Assembly: GCA_022702545.1 (NCBI GenBank)
Contig: JAHRBC010000007.1
Coordinates: 1,426,001-1,490,000 of the forward strand
Direction: 5' to 3'
Origin: Phycomyces nitens
Lineage: Eukaryota > Mucoromycota > Mucoromycetes > Mucorales > Phycomycetaceae
DNA length: 64,000 nucleotides
Shown: piece after piece, positions 1-12,803 of the stretch
Position numbering within the stretch: the stretch's first letter is position 1
Layout of the letters: each line of letters begins with the position of its first letter
Program-made: the position numbers and the translations under genes
Notes under the pieces: model-generated
Told to the model about the DNA's origin: nothing
Seen by the model: the letters and a program-made list of their open reading frames with translations, nothing else
Database searches by the model: none

Positions 1-227
1 GGGGGCGAGATGATGTGAATGGATAGTCACACGAGGATCTTATCGTTTGAGTGCATAGACCTCATGAGGATGTCTATATCAGAGATCTTTATTGGTTACA
101 GCCGTCTTATCTTTTACTGATAAGACCCAAAAATAAAGCGAACATTGTTGATTGATTTTGGACTAGTTTGATATTTCAGCAACCTTGCCAGAGATCCTCC
201 TCTTCCCATCTCCACCCACAAAAATAC

Positions 228-1931
228 ATGTCATCAAAAAGTACTTCTTTTGTCATCTTTTCAGGTGGCTCTGCCTGCAACCACATTATCCGAGCATTTC
301 ATGAATCCCCCGGCCAGGACGTATCATATGTATTGGGAGTGTCTGACAACGGTGGTTCCACAGTAGGCAAAAAACAAAACAATGATACATTCCACATACA
401 CATCCCACTAACCCGCCCTGCCTTTATAGAGTGAACTGCTGAGAGTCCTGGGTGGCCCAAGTATTGGCGACCTCCGTTCCCGACTCCTAAAGATGATGGA
501 TCTCGTCAGTGACCAGCCATGCGTTGAGCGCACGGCCATCAAAGACCTCTTGACCTACAGACTTCCTTCAAATCTACCTGACCACCTAGTAAAAGACGAA
601 TGGACCAGCATTGTCGAAGGACGCCACACGCAAGTACAAGACAATAGATTTTATAATAATAGCTCGGCAACTAATCCCAGATATATCTATCTATCTATCT
701 ATCTAGTCTTTGGGACGATATCCCCATTGAGAAAAAAGAGACCATCCGTGGATTCCTCACCCTATTCAACTTTGAGATCCTAAAACGTGCTCATAAGCAG
801 TTTAACTTTTCTAATGGAAGCATCGGCAACTTCTTTCTTACAGGAGCCCGTCTCTTTCTCGGCTCCCTGGAAGCAGCGATCTTTCTCTTGTCAGCAATCA
901 CAGGAATCCAATCAGACAGGGCCAGCATAATTCCCGTCATCAACACCAACCACACTGTCACCATTGCTGCCCTGTTGGCCGATGGAGACACCTTGGTCGG
1001 CCAATGTGAAATCTCCCATCCTTCCAACAGCTCTACTCCGGACCCAAATGGCCGACGAAAGAAGTACCGAACAAACCCAATCGATGCATTTTCCTGTCTT
1101 TCCGAGGAAGAGGAGATGTACAGAATGAATTCGAACCTCGTGTTTTCAAAGCTTGCAGATGAGAAACTGGCATCTCCCATCAAACGCATCTTTTATATGA
1201 ACGACTATGGACAGGAGATTTACCCCATTCCCAACCCCAAGCTCATTTCTCAACTTTCACAAAAGGAGACCCTGGTCTATTCTATTGGATCTCTTTACAC
1301 CTCGGTGTTGCCCTGTCTAGTCCTGCGTCATGTAGGCAATGCTATTGCGCAGTCGTCCTCGTTAAAACAAAAGATCTTGCTTCTCAACGGATCCAATGAC
1401 CGAGAGACAACCGACTATAGTGCTTTGGATTTCATATCAGCAATCACAAAGGGCCTCAATGAAAGCAAGAGAATCGACTGTCGACGCGCATTTTACCAGT
1501 CGTGCGATGAGGAGCCACCTTTGCTCGAGTCTCCTCCCCTGACTACCTCGAGCAGTTACTGTAGTAGTGTGAGCAGCAGTACGAGTAGCAGTACTAGCAG
1601 CAGTACAAACAGCAGTACGAGCAGCAGTAGCACAATCTCTAGCTGTGGTACTGTATTATCCCCCGGCTATTTTCCACGTCAAGGCTCTGGTTCATCTGAG
1701 CCCACCGAGTACCCTCCGTTCCCCAACCACCTCTTTTATCCCAGTCCTCCGTCTGCGTTTATTAGCCATCTAGTCTACCTAGACAATACCACAATAGCCG
1801 TCGATAGAATGGCCATTCAAAAACTAGGGATCCAGCCAATCTGTATTCGTGGAACCTTTTCTGCTACCGGAGAACCAGTCTATGATGAGACCACGGTATC
1901 CAACGCCATCCAACGCATTGTACATAGTTGA
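228..1931 (+). CDS. CofD/YvcK-like family protein (UPF0052)
   Basis: Predicted 519-residue protein of the CofD family (2-phospho-L-lactate transferase / gluconeogenesis factor YvcK fold), whose fungal members are conserved but poorly understood. Exons are 228-362, 430-629 and 707-1931. Family motifs are visible: FSGGSACNHI near the N terminus, SDNGGST just before intron 1, then GGPSIGDLRSRL directly after it. Intron 2 must start at a GC donor (GCAAGT at 630): only that border joins EGRH-T to LWDDIP in frame, whereas the GT four bases further gives a frameshift. A serine-rich tract made of AGC/AGT repeats lies at about residues 388-425 (positions 1540-1640) and is probably a disordered insertion. 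An upstream in-frame ATG at 168 would add 20 residues; I prefer 228 because it sits close to the conserved core. Substrate and role in this organism cannot be deduced from sequence. Confidence 0.85.
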
Positions 1932-2122
1932 ACCCCCCATCCATTATTATTTTATATATATATACATATACATATATATATCTTGACAACCCTCCCCAAA
2001 TTCGCATAAACACTCATAGCCCATACTCACACTTTATATATAAAATATAAAATATATACAAAAAAAAACACTGTCTTGTGGTATTTATACTCGCTTGTTC
2101 TTTTTTTTTCCTTTTAAAATTG

Positions 2123-3159
2123 TTATGCTTCTTCTTCTTTCTGGGTTTCGGGGACTTCGTTGGCAGCTACAGGCAGAATGCCCTCTCCTTGAAGGTTCTC
2201 AATCTTGTTGTCAATAAGGTTATGGAGTGCGATTACAGAACGGATAAGACTTGAGAGATAAATCATCAACAATTGGTCGTTTGTCTTGACACTAAAGGCG
2301 CTGACCATGCCCTGGGACTCCAGACTGGGCAGGAGATTAAAGATGTCCTGAAGGTTGTAGATGATCTGGTGGTTGACGGGCAGCTTTCCAGCAACAACCT
2401 TTTGGAGGTAATCTCTAATCTCCTCCAGACGTCCCTGAAGACCAGACAGAGAGCCGAGCTGGGCATGGATTCGGGTAGACAATGTGCCGACCGCATTGTC
2501 CTTGATATCTCTCAACAGATGCTCCACACCAATCTCCTCTGCTTCTTCTGCGACGATTTCGGATGAGATGTGCATAAACGTCTTTGTGGTAGCCGTGCCG
2601 TCATCCTTGATTTCCTCAATGGCAAAGTAGGCATCGGTAGGAATCTCGGCTGCCTTGGGCTTTACGTCCACGATCACAAGCACAGGGTTGGGTGTATAGC
2701 GCTTGAAGAGTTCGTTGATCTCCAAATCAGATGCACGCAACTTTGGTCCACTATGATACCACCCAATCATCTTTTCCTTGGCTATGGGTAATCAAGAATG
2801 AGATTCTGGAATTGGTAGTGTTGTATTGTTGTTGCTCACCATTGACCTTTTTGAACATGTCATTCATGGCCTCGACATAATTGTGATCCAAGAACCACAC
2901 AGAAGGATCCTTTTCATCTTCCTCGAATGGGACTAGGGACATGGTTGTGAGATGCTAGTCTGGGTTGGATTCTATCTAGATTACCTGCAAAACTGTTGGA
3001 CACATTCACGGTCTTGCCCTTTTGCTGACCCAAAAGAACACCAACCACTCTCTTCTTTGAACCAGTGGCCACTCTGTTGTAATGGTCGGTTGCCGACAAG
3101 AGCACAAGAGGATGAATATGCGCTGTTGTTGGTAATCCACTTGATGCAGTGCTAGACAT
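2123..3159 (-). CDS. RPN8: 26S proteasome regulatory subunit RPN8 (PSMD7)
   Basis: 308-residue MPN-domain subunit of the 19S proteasome lid. Exons on the minus strand are 3159-2985, 2932-2840 and 2781-2123, all with GT-AG introns. The N-terminal MPN domain reads through [18 protein letters not shown] and [12 protein letters not shown]. The JAMM zinc motif (HxH and the downstream S/D set) is absent at the WYHSGPKL position, as in known RPN8, so this is the structural, catalytically inactive partner of RPN11. The C-terminal half is helical and ends in a short acidic KEEEA tail, shorter than the KEKE tail of animals. The start is the first ATG ([17 protein letters not shown]), which matches the family. 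Its neighbour on the 3' side is convergent with the CofD-like gene, about 190 bases away. Confidence 0.95.
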
Positions 3160-4051
3160 TCTGTGTATTTAAATAAAAAAATATATATAAAAAAAAAGAG
3201 AGAGGAATAAAGAGGATCGGATAGGCTTGCGTAGGAGGTCTCTTTGGGACGCGTCGCTTGAGTGTGACATCATTGGTACTTTCCAAAAAAGGGGAAATGG
3301 TCTGTGGCCTCTTCTTTGTATGTCGTTTTGTTATGTATTGCAGACGGCATTGATGGCTGATTGTTACTGGAGGCTGCTGGTCATGATAAAGAAAAGCATA
3401 GAGAGGGTTGGTGCCAAACACAAAGAGAACAGGATTGATTGATTGATTGATTGATTGATTTTTTATATATCAAGGTAGGTTTATTTTCAGGGCTGGCTAA
3501 TTAATTCTTGGCCTTCACCCCCCCTCTTTTTATATGTATATAAAGGTATTATTATTATTATTATTATTATTTTGATAGCATGGGATTTATTTGTATGCAA
3601 GATGTGCATCGTAGTGGCGTCTGGCATGCCAAGTGTGGACATGGGAATCCTGTCAGCAATCTCGAGTGCTATTTTAACCATCTAAATAAATATCCCATCT
3701 ATTCACTTTGCAAATTTGTGCAGCTATTACTTGACACTGATGCTATGCAGGATACCAATCTTTTAAAACTATTATTATTTAATTATTATTGTCATCTTTA
3801 TGGGATCCATGGCCACCAAGAGTCTTTAACCCCTTGTCTCTTCTTGCTTTCTTTATCTTTATGTTATTTGGCTTTTTTGGAGATAGCGGTGATCTAAAGA
3901 TGGGAGACGTAGTGATCCCTGAAAAACCAGAAATGGCAGGTGGCCAAAGACAAATTGAAAGCGAGGGGCTTGCACAAAAGGATGCTTACTCTCGTTTCAC
4001 CTGCTTTCTTCTCTTCATCACATCCATTGCCATCTTCAACGTCAACAGAGA
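3160..4051. other. Intergenic, divergent promoters of RPN8 and Rab gene
   Basis: No convincing gene. The stretch holds a GATT tetranucleotide run near 3434-3459, an ATT run near 3549-3571, and only short open frames with no recognisable motifs. It separates two divergently transcribed genes, so it should hold both promoters. Confidence 0.5.
3434..3459. repeat. GATT tetranucleotide microsatellite
   Basis: About six tandem copies of GATT followed by a T run, in the RPN8-Rab intergenic region. Confidence 0.9.
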
Positions 4052-5296
<1,245 letters not shown>

Positions 5297-5872
5297 ACAA
5301 GAACTCACTTTCTTCCTTTTACTTTTGCCCTCTTTAATCTACTCTAGACCCTTTCTCTCTCTCTCTCTCCTCTCTCTCTTTTTTTCTCTCTCTTTATCTA
5401 TCCTTTCTTTTTCTATATATCTTTGTGTCCTTGACATGTAAGAACAAATCAAGGAACATTTCATTCATTCGCTTGCCTATGAAACAGTCCAAATGACAAT
5501 TGTTGCACTCGAGTCCAAAATCTCAATTACATCTTGGAATGTTGTTATTCCAATACAAAAAATAAAGGGATCAAATTTGACAGCATAATAAATAAGAGAG
5601 AGTAGGGCGCACATTTGCTAGATATAATAATAATAATAGAATAACAAGATGGAATTCTTGCCATATCAAATACTTGTTATAAGCAGGCCCATAACCACAG
5701 TCCCTCCCCCCCTTTTTTTAAAATAAAATAAATATATATGATAAATCTAGTCCTTTTATAATCCCATGTCACACAATGTGCTCATAATATAAAGGTACGT
5801 TTTAATGGCAAATGTTTCATTATTCTGTTACTTGATGATGATTGCCACCCATGGCTTGGCTTATATATTGTC
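5297..5872. other. Intergenic, CT-rich and AT-rich, between convergent genes
   Basis: Nothing coding recognised. It holds a CT-rich tract at about 5335-5420 and an AT-rich stretch. The flanking genes end here from both sides, so it should contain two polyadenylation regions. Confidence 0.5.
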
Positions 5873-7052
5873 CTAGTACTTCTTGGGGTACCAGACAGCT
5901 CCTCTACAGTTTCCGGTATGGAATGCATCGGTAATCTTGTATTTATCACGTCCCTCGACGTAAAAGAACATTGAGACTTCCGATAGCTGGCCCTTGCGAT
6001 CGCAGTCCATCTTGATCTTGGCTCCAACATACTTTTCAAGAGGCTCAATCATTGTCTTTGCATTGTAGGTCTGGCCAGGAATCACACCAGCCAAACTTCA
6101 TATGGGTGGCATTAAAAACAAATTCTGTAAATATTTTTGCTTACTTTAGAGCACCAAACAGATCATAGTAGTGACGAAGCTCCAATGCTTGCTATTTTCC
6201 CCCCAATCATTAATTAGTTAATTAATTATTCAGTCCTTGTCAAATAGAGAGGCCAACATTACCTTGAAATAGGCAGTGACGTCTTGGTATTTTGTATACT
6301 CTTTGCCATAACACGAGGGTCTGAGGGTACTGATACATGTACCATGTTTATTCCACTCATGCGACCAGAACCTAAATAGCATCCAAACCAAGACCATGAT
6401 CAGAGCTCATAAATGGCGCGTGGATGACGCACTCTTCACGCCTTGTCTTTTGGGTAACCTACCAATTGTTATCTCCTTTATAGCTCGGCCAAAAGGTTGA
6501 CATTTCAGAGTGAAGGCTAGGATCCATATCACGCACAATGGTGCCAATGTTGTTGGCTACTCGACTACGATCACAGCCATTACCTGGTGCTCTTCCGCCG
6601 GAACTAAATATTGTCAGTAGAGTCCATGATCAAGAGATTCTCACCATGTATCGGGCCATAGTCCTAAGGAAAGCGAGTCAGTTAAAGGGCCACACACACA
6701 CCACCAGTATCAGCAGCAGCAGCATCAACCATATGAAACCATATGAAGTCTTACCATGGATAGTGAATTCTTTATCAGGACCAAAGCCAGGAACCCATTG
6801 GAGAGTAAGGACAACTAGGCCATACTTTGGAGTGCAGCAGGCATCGACCCGTCCGTTCCAGTGGCAAGACAGCAGAGTGCCTAGAATGGTGAGTAGGATG
6901 CAAAAACACAGAATCTACTCACTGTTGCAGGACGGGGCCTCGTATAGATCTTGTTCGAAATAGTCTTCTTCCTGGAAGACCTGTTGGGATGCCTGAAAGG
7001 CAGTTGCCGTCAGGGCAGATGTGAGTAGGAGGCCAATGATTGCACGGAGCAT
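5873..7052 (-). CDS. Secreted ribonuclease T2 (RNase Rh-like)
   Basis: 264-residue acid ribonuclease of the T2 family, which cleaves RNA through 2',3'-cyclic phosphates. Minus-strand exons: 7052-6923, 6880-6755, 6663-6645, 6603-6463, 6371-6263, 6191-6145 and 6095-5873. The first about 18 residues ([18 protein letters not shown]) form a signal peptide, so the enzyme is secreted or vacuolar. Both catalytic segments are present: CAS1 FTIHGLWPDTC and CAS2 [11 protein letters not shown], each with its histidine. Multiple cysteines ([38 protein letters not shown]) fit the disulphide pattern of fungal enzymes. Exon 3 is a 19-base microexon that carries GLWPDT of CAS1. Likely role is nutrient scavenging or RNA turnover; RNase Rh of Rhizopus is the best known relative. 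Confidence 0.93.
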
Positions 7053-7894
7053 GGAAAGTGAATATAAGGATAATTGGTTTTCATTATTTGAGTTTTTTTT
7101 GGTCGTTGGTTTTTATATGCAAGACAAGATAGCCCAACTGTCACGAGTCCAAGTTTATCTCATCAAGGGGTTAAAAATAAAGATTATAATTATACTAAAT
7201 AATAATAATTATAATAATAATCAAGTGTGAGTGGATGATAGGTTTGGGTCGGGATCTTAATATAGATCACCCAAAACAAGATAGCAATCAAGACCATTGG
7301 CTGGATTGAATACTTGCGGTTTCCAAAACTCATCTGTGCTTGGTCAACTTGTTTTAACCGCACAATAATAAAGCCATCGTTTTGACCTTTATTATCCTGC
7401 TAGAGTTGCCAGGCCTAGGTCCAAATCCACAGCAATAGAGTCCCTTTTTGTTAAGGAAGAGTGGCATAATCAATCGGCCACTCTTAAATCTGAATTGTCG
7501 CAATAAATGCCTTGAAACTCCAGCAGCTCTGTCAAGTGAGCCCGTGGTTCCTTTTGTGAGAAACCTTGACAGTGGTCATTATGAGCACTATCATTGGACA
7601 GAGTGAGATATTAAAGCCACTAGTAGTATACTATATATATATATATTTTATAATATATTAATTCCCATTCGACTGTTGGTTTATCCTTTTGGCCTACTAT
7701 CCAATATATGCTTATGATTTTGGCAAAGTATATGGATTCCCCTTCCTTTCCTTTCCTTTTTTTCATATTCCGTTTTTGGCATAGATTTCAAAGAGAGCAT
7801 CGGTCTTGAGAATGCGTCATCCACACACTCTTGTCTTGCTTTTAAAGATCGTGTATGAAGCACACGAAACTTTACTTTCTTTTTTTTTGTTGCA
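7053..7894. other. Shared upstream region of RNase T2 and dehydrogenase genes
   Basis: Divergent intergenic region with AT repeats near 7630-7650 and no supported gene. Open frames here are short and motif-free. Confidence 0.5.
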
Positions 7895-9063
7895 ATGTTT
7901 GGTCTGGCTCTCGGACGTCTTGTCCAAAAACCCTCAAGGTCTCTTGTCTCTCTGCGCTTCTACAGCAAAGGCAGATTGATAGGCAAAAATGTCCTAATGT
8001 ACGCCTAGAAGCCCTATATATATATAGTCTTGACAAGTCTATTGATCCTTTTTGAATACATGATGATCTACTTTATAAACATATCCTTGTCTTAGTACAG
8101 GGGCTTCAGCAGGAATTGGAGAGGCTTGTGCCCGAGAATTCGCCAGCGAGGGATCCAACCTGGCAAGTTATTGGTGAATTCCCACGCTCAAGACTCATAC
8201 CATTCCCATCTTAGATCCTCGCTGCCAGACGCCTCGATCGCCTCGATGCTCTCAAGGACGAATTGATGAAGAAACACGAGACCATAAAGGTCCATACTCT
8301 GGCCCTGGATGTAAGCCAAAAGAGGTCGATTGAAAAGGCAATGTCGGATATGCCGTCTGATTTACGTGACAATATTGATGTGCTGGTGAACAATGCTGGT
8401 CTTGTCATTGGCATGGATCCCTTGGCAGAGGTCACAGAGGAGGCTTACGATATCATGTTCAATACCAACGTCAAGGGTCTCACGTTCCTTACCCAAGCAG
8501 TCTTGCCTGTGATGAAGAAAAACCAGAGTGGACACATCATCAACCTTGGATCTGTGGCCGGCAAGGAGAGCTACCCAGGAGGAAGCATATACTGTGGCAA
8601 GTTTATCTAGTCTAGTCTAGTCTAGGCATTAAGACACGTCTTCTTACCTTGTAGTTTAGCCTCAAAGCATGCTGTGGAAGCAATCACCAGAGCACTCTTG
8701 CATGAATTGATCGATACTCCCATTCGCGTCAGTCTCATCTGCCCCGGCATGGTCAATACCGAATTCTCGACTGTACGTTTCGGTGGCGATAAACAAAAGG
8801 CCGATGGAGTTTACAAGGGAGTCCAGCCTCTGGTGGGACAAGATATTGGTAAGTGGGTGGGTAAGTGGTGGGATGTGCAGAGGTTTAATGTGTATGATGA
8901 TGGTAGCCGAACTGGTTACCTTTACGGCATCACGGCCTCCCCATGTCAATATCTGTGATATGCTAGGTAAGCTCGAAAGTCGCAGTCTTGCTCGATACTG
9001 ATTATTCGGTCCACAGTCTTTCCTACGAACCAATCTGGTGCCCGTACTGTCCACAGATCTTGA
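7895..9063 (+). CDS. Short-chain dehydrogenase/reductase, likely mitochondrial
   Basis: 282-residue classical SDR, closest in style to the YdfG / yeast YMR226C group of NADP-dependent 3-hydroxy-acid or serine dehydrogenases. Exons: 7895-7998, 8096-8162, 8215-8596, 8660-8848, 8907-8966 and 9017-9063. The Rossmann motif TGASAGIG, the NNAG motif, the catalytic serine region LGSVAG and the YCASK active site (Tyr and Lys) are all complete, but only if introns 2 and 3 start at GC donors (GCAAGT at 8163 and 8597). With them SNL-ILAARRLDRL and SIYC-ASKHAVEA join perfectly. The first about 30 residues are rich in Arg/Ser/Leu and lack acids, suggesting a mitochondrial presequence (inferred). Intron 3 begins with a TCTAG pentamer run. 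The substrate is unknown. Confidence 0.9.
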
Positions 9064-9947
9064 ACAATTGACACGATTGATATTCATACGAGCCACACGC
9101 GTCTTTTGTTGTTGTTGTTGTTAAGGGTAACAGGGTGGCGCATAGAAATAATAGCTTGCTATTTTTGGAAGAGATTTATTTATTATGGCACCCTTCTAAA
9201 TACTATTTTGATATTGATATTAGAGGATTATTATTTTTTGAGGGGCAAGCATGTACAATACTTATAATAAAGCAAGAGGGAAGCCAAGAGAGAGAAAAGA
9301 GGCTGTTGAGCGGTTAATAATAAAATAAAATAAAAAGAGCCACTTTCTTGGCTGATGTGACAGTGCCCTTGAGCGACTGTGTTTAATAACCGTGTCAATA
9401 TTGCTTTGAGTGGATATACTAGATGGTTCTGACAAGCTGGATACCCTGGGCTGTTTATCAGTGGCAATATCTCTATACGATATACATTATCTAAAGAGCA
9501 AATATATCGATACAATATTAAATCATTAATGTGTAAAAAAAAAGGGCGCTTATCACTCCAAAATTGTTTCTTTATAGTTTCTTGCCTGCTCTTTGTATCC
9601 ATTCAAGATGATGGCGATTATGATATTCAACATGCTTTATAATCTTATTGTCAAAAGTCGTATTAGTTTTTAAAAATTAAAAGTTGGCATAATAAGCAAT
9701 TTAATTACCTAATTTATCATATATTTTATTGTTTCCTTTTTAGGGTAGGGTGGTTTACCTGCCAGTGAAAAACAAAAAAAAAAAAGGAGGGGCATTAAAT
9801 CCCCATTGCTATGAATCATTGCTTTTCTGCAATTCTCACAATTTCCCATTTAATTAGCTACCACTGCCATGCCAAAAGCACACACACAAAAAAGCTGATT
9901 CTCGTACTCACTACAATAAGGTTACAGATTTTCAAAAAACAAAAAAA
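9064..9947. other. Intergenic, AT-rich
   Basis: No gene recognised between the dehydrogenase and the transposase fragment. There is a short TTG run at 9105-9121. Short open frames show no family motif. Confidence 0.5.
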
Positions 9948-10268
9948 GAGGGCATCATTATTGGCCTTGATCGTTGTGGAAAGAATCAGTCGAAAATCTC
10001 GACCGAATTGAATATACCGAGAACTACTGTTAGATATCTTGTTTGGAAATACAAGGAAACACGCTTTGTTGCCAAAAAGACGCCTACGAAAAGACCATTG
10101 ATCCTAACCCCAAAAGATAAACGGCATATAGTCTTTAGCAAGAAAAGAAGCCGCCCCCACAAAAGCCTGACCGAAATGACGCGTGTAGTCAAGGTCGAGA
10201 CAGCCAAGGGAATCAGTAAAGTAACGCTGCTTAGGGGAATTGCACAAAACAGAAGTGTAGTCTGGTAG
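9948..10268 (+). pseudogene. Tc1/mariner transposase N-terminal fragment
   Basis: An open stretch of about 106 codons without a clear start encodes the paired helix-turn-helix N terminus of a Tc1-like transposase: EGIIIGLDRCGKNQSKIS, ELNIPRTTVRYLVWKYKET, then PLILTPKDKRHIV and a second helix-turn-helix region around KSLTEMTRVV. It ends at a stop without any DDE catalytic domain, and the following 900 bases show no recognisable continuation. No terminal inverted repeats were found. It differs clearly from the second Tc1 copy at 52.5-53.5 kb, so two families have inserted in this window. Inactive relic. Confidence 0.75.
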
Positions 10269-11263
10269 TCTACTAAATAATAGAGTGAATTTGATCTCTA
10301 AAGGAGCATATTACCGGGAATTGGGTTTAGTATTGGTTCAAGAAGATGGCTGGCTTATAGATCAAGCTGTTAGTTAACCATATTGCCCAGCTGTTTTTGT
10401 TATTAGAAACCAAGATTTTTGCTTTTAGGAGGTATGATTACGATAAAAGGTTTGTTTAGAGAGTAAAAAAAAAACAAGGTCTAGAGGATTTCTTTTTGCT
10501 TTTTCTGGTCAAGAATACCATTTAAAGCAGACATTTCTATATATCCAAAGGCCAAACGCATTCAGACTATCAATGTATGCCCTCTACCTTGCGTTTAATA
10601 TAACTTTTCTTTGGAACCTTTAAATGTCACACAAACATACAGCCATTGGTAAAATGAGCCCATTAATTGGTGGGAAAATTGATGTGCAACTAATAATTCC
10701 GTGACGTAATCAAATATTAAAAATATATATATAAAAATATAAATGGAGCCCGTCCCAATGACCTTGATGAGGGCAACATATTCAACAACCAACAGTTGAA
10801 CTAGAGCTGCCCAAGACTATATTTAAGAGCATTATGGTCTGGATATTTGAATGCTGAAGAGCATGAAATTGGTATTATAGTGAATTTAGAGTTCCCAGAA
10901 ATCCCAAGGTGACCAAAAACCCCTCCCCGGTTTTGGCAAAGATAGCGTTCAAAAAGGCGATAAGACCTTTAATTGACCGCTTTAAATACAACAAAAGCAT
11001 CTATAATAATAATAATAATAAAAAGGCCACTTTATGATGTATTGCGATATTGATGGTGGAATCGATATAACAAATCCCACGATAGATCTATATTTCTTGA
11101 AAACCTAAATGTTTTGCCCACGGTTTAGAGGCTGTACTTTTGGAGATATATATTTGTAGTTGAGTAACTGACATTTACTAGCTCAGATGGAGTACAGGGT
11201 CTTAATTATCAAGTATAAATGATAGAATAGGTATCATTATACCTTTCTCTCGTTAATTACAGA
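10269..11263. other. Intergenic, possible transposon decay
   Basis: AT-rich, no intact gene. Short frames with many stops may be the eroded rest of the Tc1 element to the left, but no catalytic motif is readable. The last about 100 bases should hold the promoter of the nucleoside hydrolase. Confidence 0.4.
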
Positions 11264-12561
11264 ATGGCTTTACCTATCTGGCTGGACTGCGACCCAGGTA
11301 AGCCAGAAACCACCAGAATAACAAGATATCGATGACCAAACTGCTTTGTGATATACAGGCCATGACGATGCAATGGCGATTGTGCTGGCAGGTAAGATGG
11401 GAGCAAGTCAGTATTGAGTCAAGCTGATATATGATGGGGGGAGGGTTTAGGATACAATTCCAAAATCAAGCTCTTGGGTATCTCTACTGTGAGTACTGGG
11501 TATTCAAAAGTTGTAGCGTAAGAGGGCTAATAAAACACTCTAGTGCCACGGAAATCAGTCTCACGACAAGACACTTCGAAATGCCGCCCTGTTTGTAAAG
11601 GCATCTGGTCTAAGAAACGTGCCCATTATTCCCGGCCAGGACAAGGTAACACCAACTGGTAAGAATGGCCTCTAATGCATATCTCCAGCCTATTATGCGG
11701 AAATCTTTGGCTGCTCCTGATATCCATGGTGAATCTGGATTGGATGGTACCCATGAGATGCCAGCGTTTGATCCCAGTTTTATCAGTGACTCGGAGAAGG
11801 CAGTCCCGTACCTTTCCCGCCTTCTCCTCGATGCTCCTTCTCCAATCACCCTGGTCGCCACTGGGCCACTGACAAACTATGGATTACTGCTCACCCTCTA
11901 CCCAGAAGTGATTCCAAAGATCAAAAAGATTGTATTTATGGGCGGCTCAATTGGCCCAGGCAATTACTCGGCAGCAGCAGAGTTTAACATTTTGGTGAGT
12001 CTATAAGTGATCTATACGGTTTACTAATATTGCAACAGGTCGACCCAGAGGCTGCCCATATTGTCTTTAATTCGCCCGTAAATGTGTGCATGGTGCCATT
12101 GGAGGTATCTCACACTGCCATTGTCACCAACAAGGTGCTTGAGCAGCTGGAAACCCGATGCAACTCATCACCATTTAGCCGGCTGGTTATAGAGCTGCTC
12201 TTGTTCTTCAAAAAGGCATACGAAGATGTCTTTCAGTTCAAACAAGGGCCTCCTCTCCATGACCCATGCACCATTGCGTACTTGATTGCACCCGAGATTT
12301 TTACGGTCAAGAAGATGGGTGTCCAGGTCGTTACTGACAATGGACCCTGCCTGGGACAGACGGTAGGTATTATGTGCCGCCTGTCTTGATAGCATAGGGC
12401 TAACATCTCCAAAGGTCTGTGATATCTATGGACGAACGAGCTATCCAAAGATCGATGTAACCATGACGATGGATCCAGACGCCTTCTTTGGATTGATGCT
12501 AGATGCCTGGGTCAAGGCTGATGGCCAGTCTCCGATGAATCCGTCGTGTCACCCCAAGTGA
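11264..12561 (+). CDS. URH1: Inosine-uridine preferring nucleoside hydrolase
   Basis: 327-residue nucleoside N-ribohydrolase, which splits ribonucleosides into base and ribose for salvage. Exons: 11264-11297, 11359-11391, 11451-11488, 11544-11645, 11689-11994, 12039-12362 and 12415-12561, all GT-AG. The calcium- and ribose-binding N-terminal signature WLDCDPGHDDAMA is spread over exons 1 and 2. Other family segments are GISTCHGNQ, PDIHGESGLDG, VATGPLTN, FMGGS, AEFNILVDPEAA and the late PPLHDPCTIA with the conserved histidine-aspartate. Length is normal for the family. The gene lies 242 bases upstream of glycerol kinase in the same direction; separate promoters are likely since this is a eukaryote. 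The symbol follows the yeast orthologue and is by similarity only. Confidence 0.93.
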
Positions 12562-12803
12562 GCCTAACCACAGAAAGATTCCCTTCTTTCTCCCTCCACA
12601 CTGGGATCAAAAAAAAATATCAGATACCAAATGGCCTTGACGGCAAACGACTGAAATACACATAAAACAGGGTGCGCGCCTGCCTGGTTTTCGTTTGGTG
12701 GGCCAAAAAGACCTCTGTTTACTAAATAAATATGCCCCCCCAAATCCTCCGCTCTCGTCCTTGTTCTTTCCTCTCTTCTTTCACATCCATTCATATTCTT
12801 TAA

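Noticed and set aside
8607..8626. TCTAG pentamer array, CRISPR-like or regulatory
   Set aside because: Only four copies without spacers, inside an intron; a simple microsatellite.
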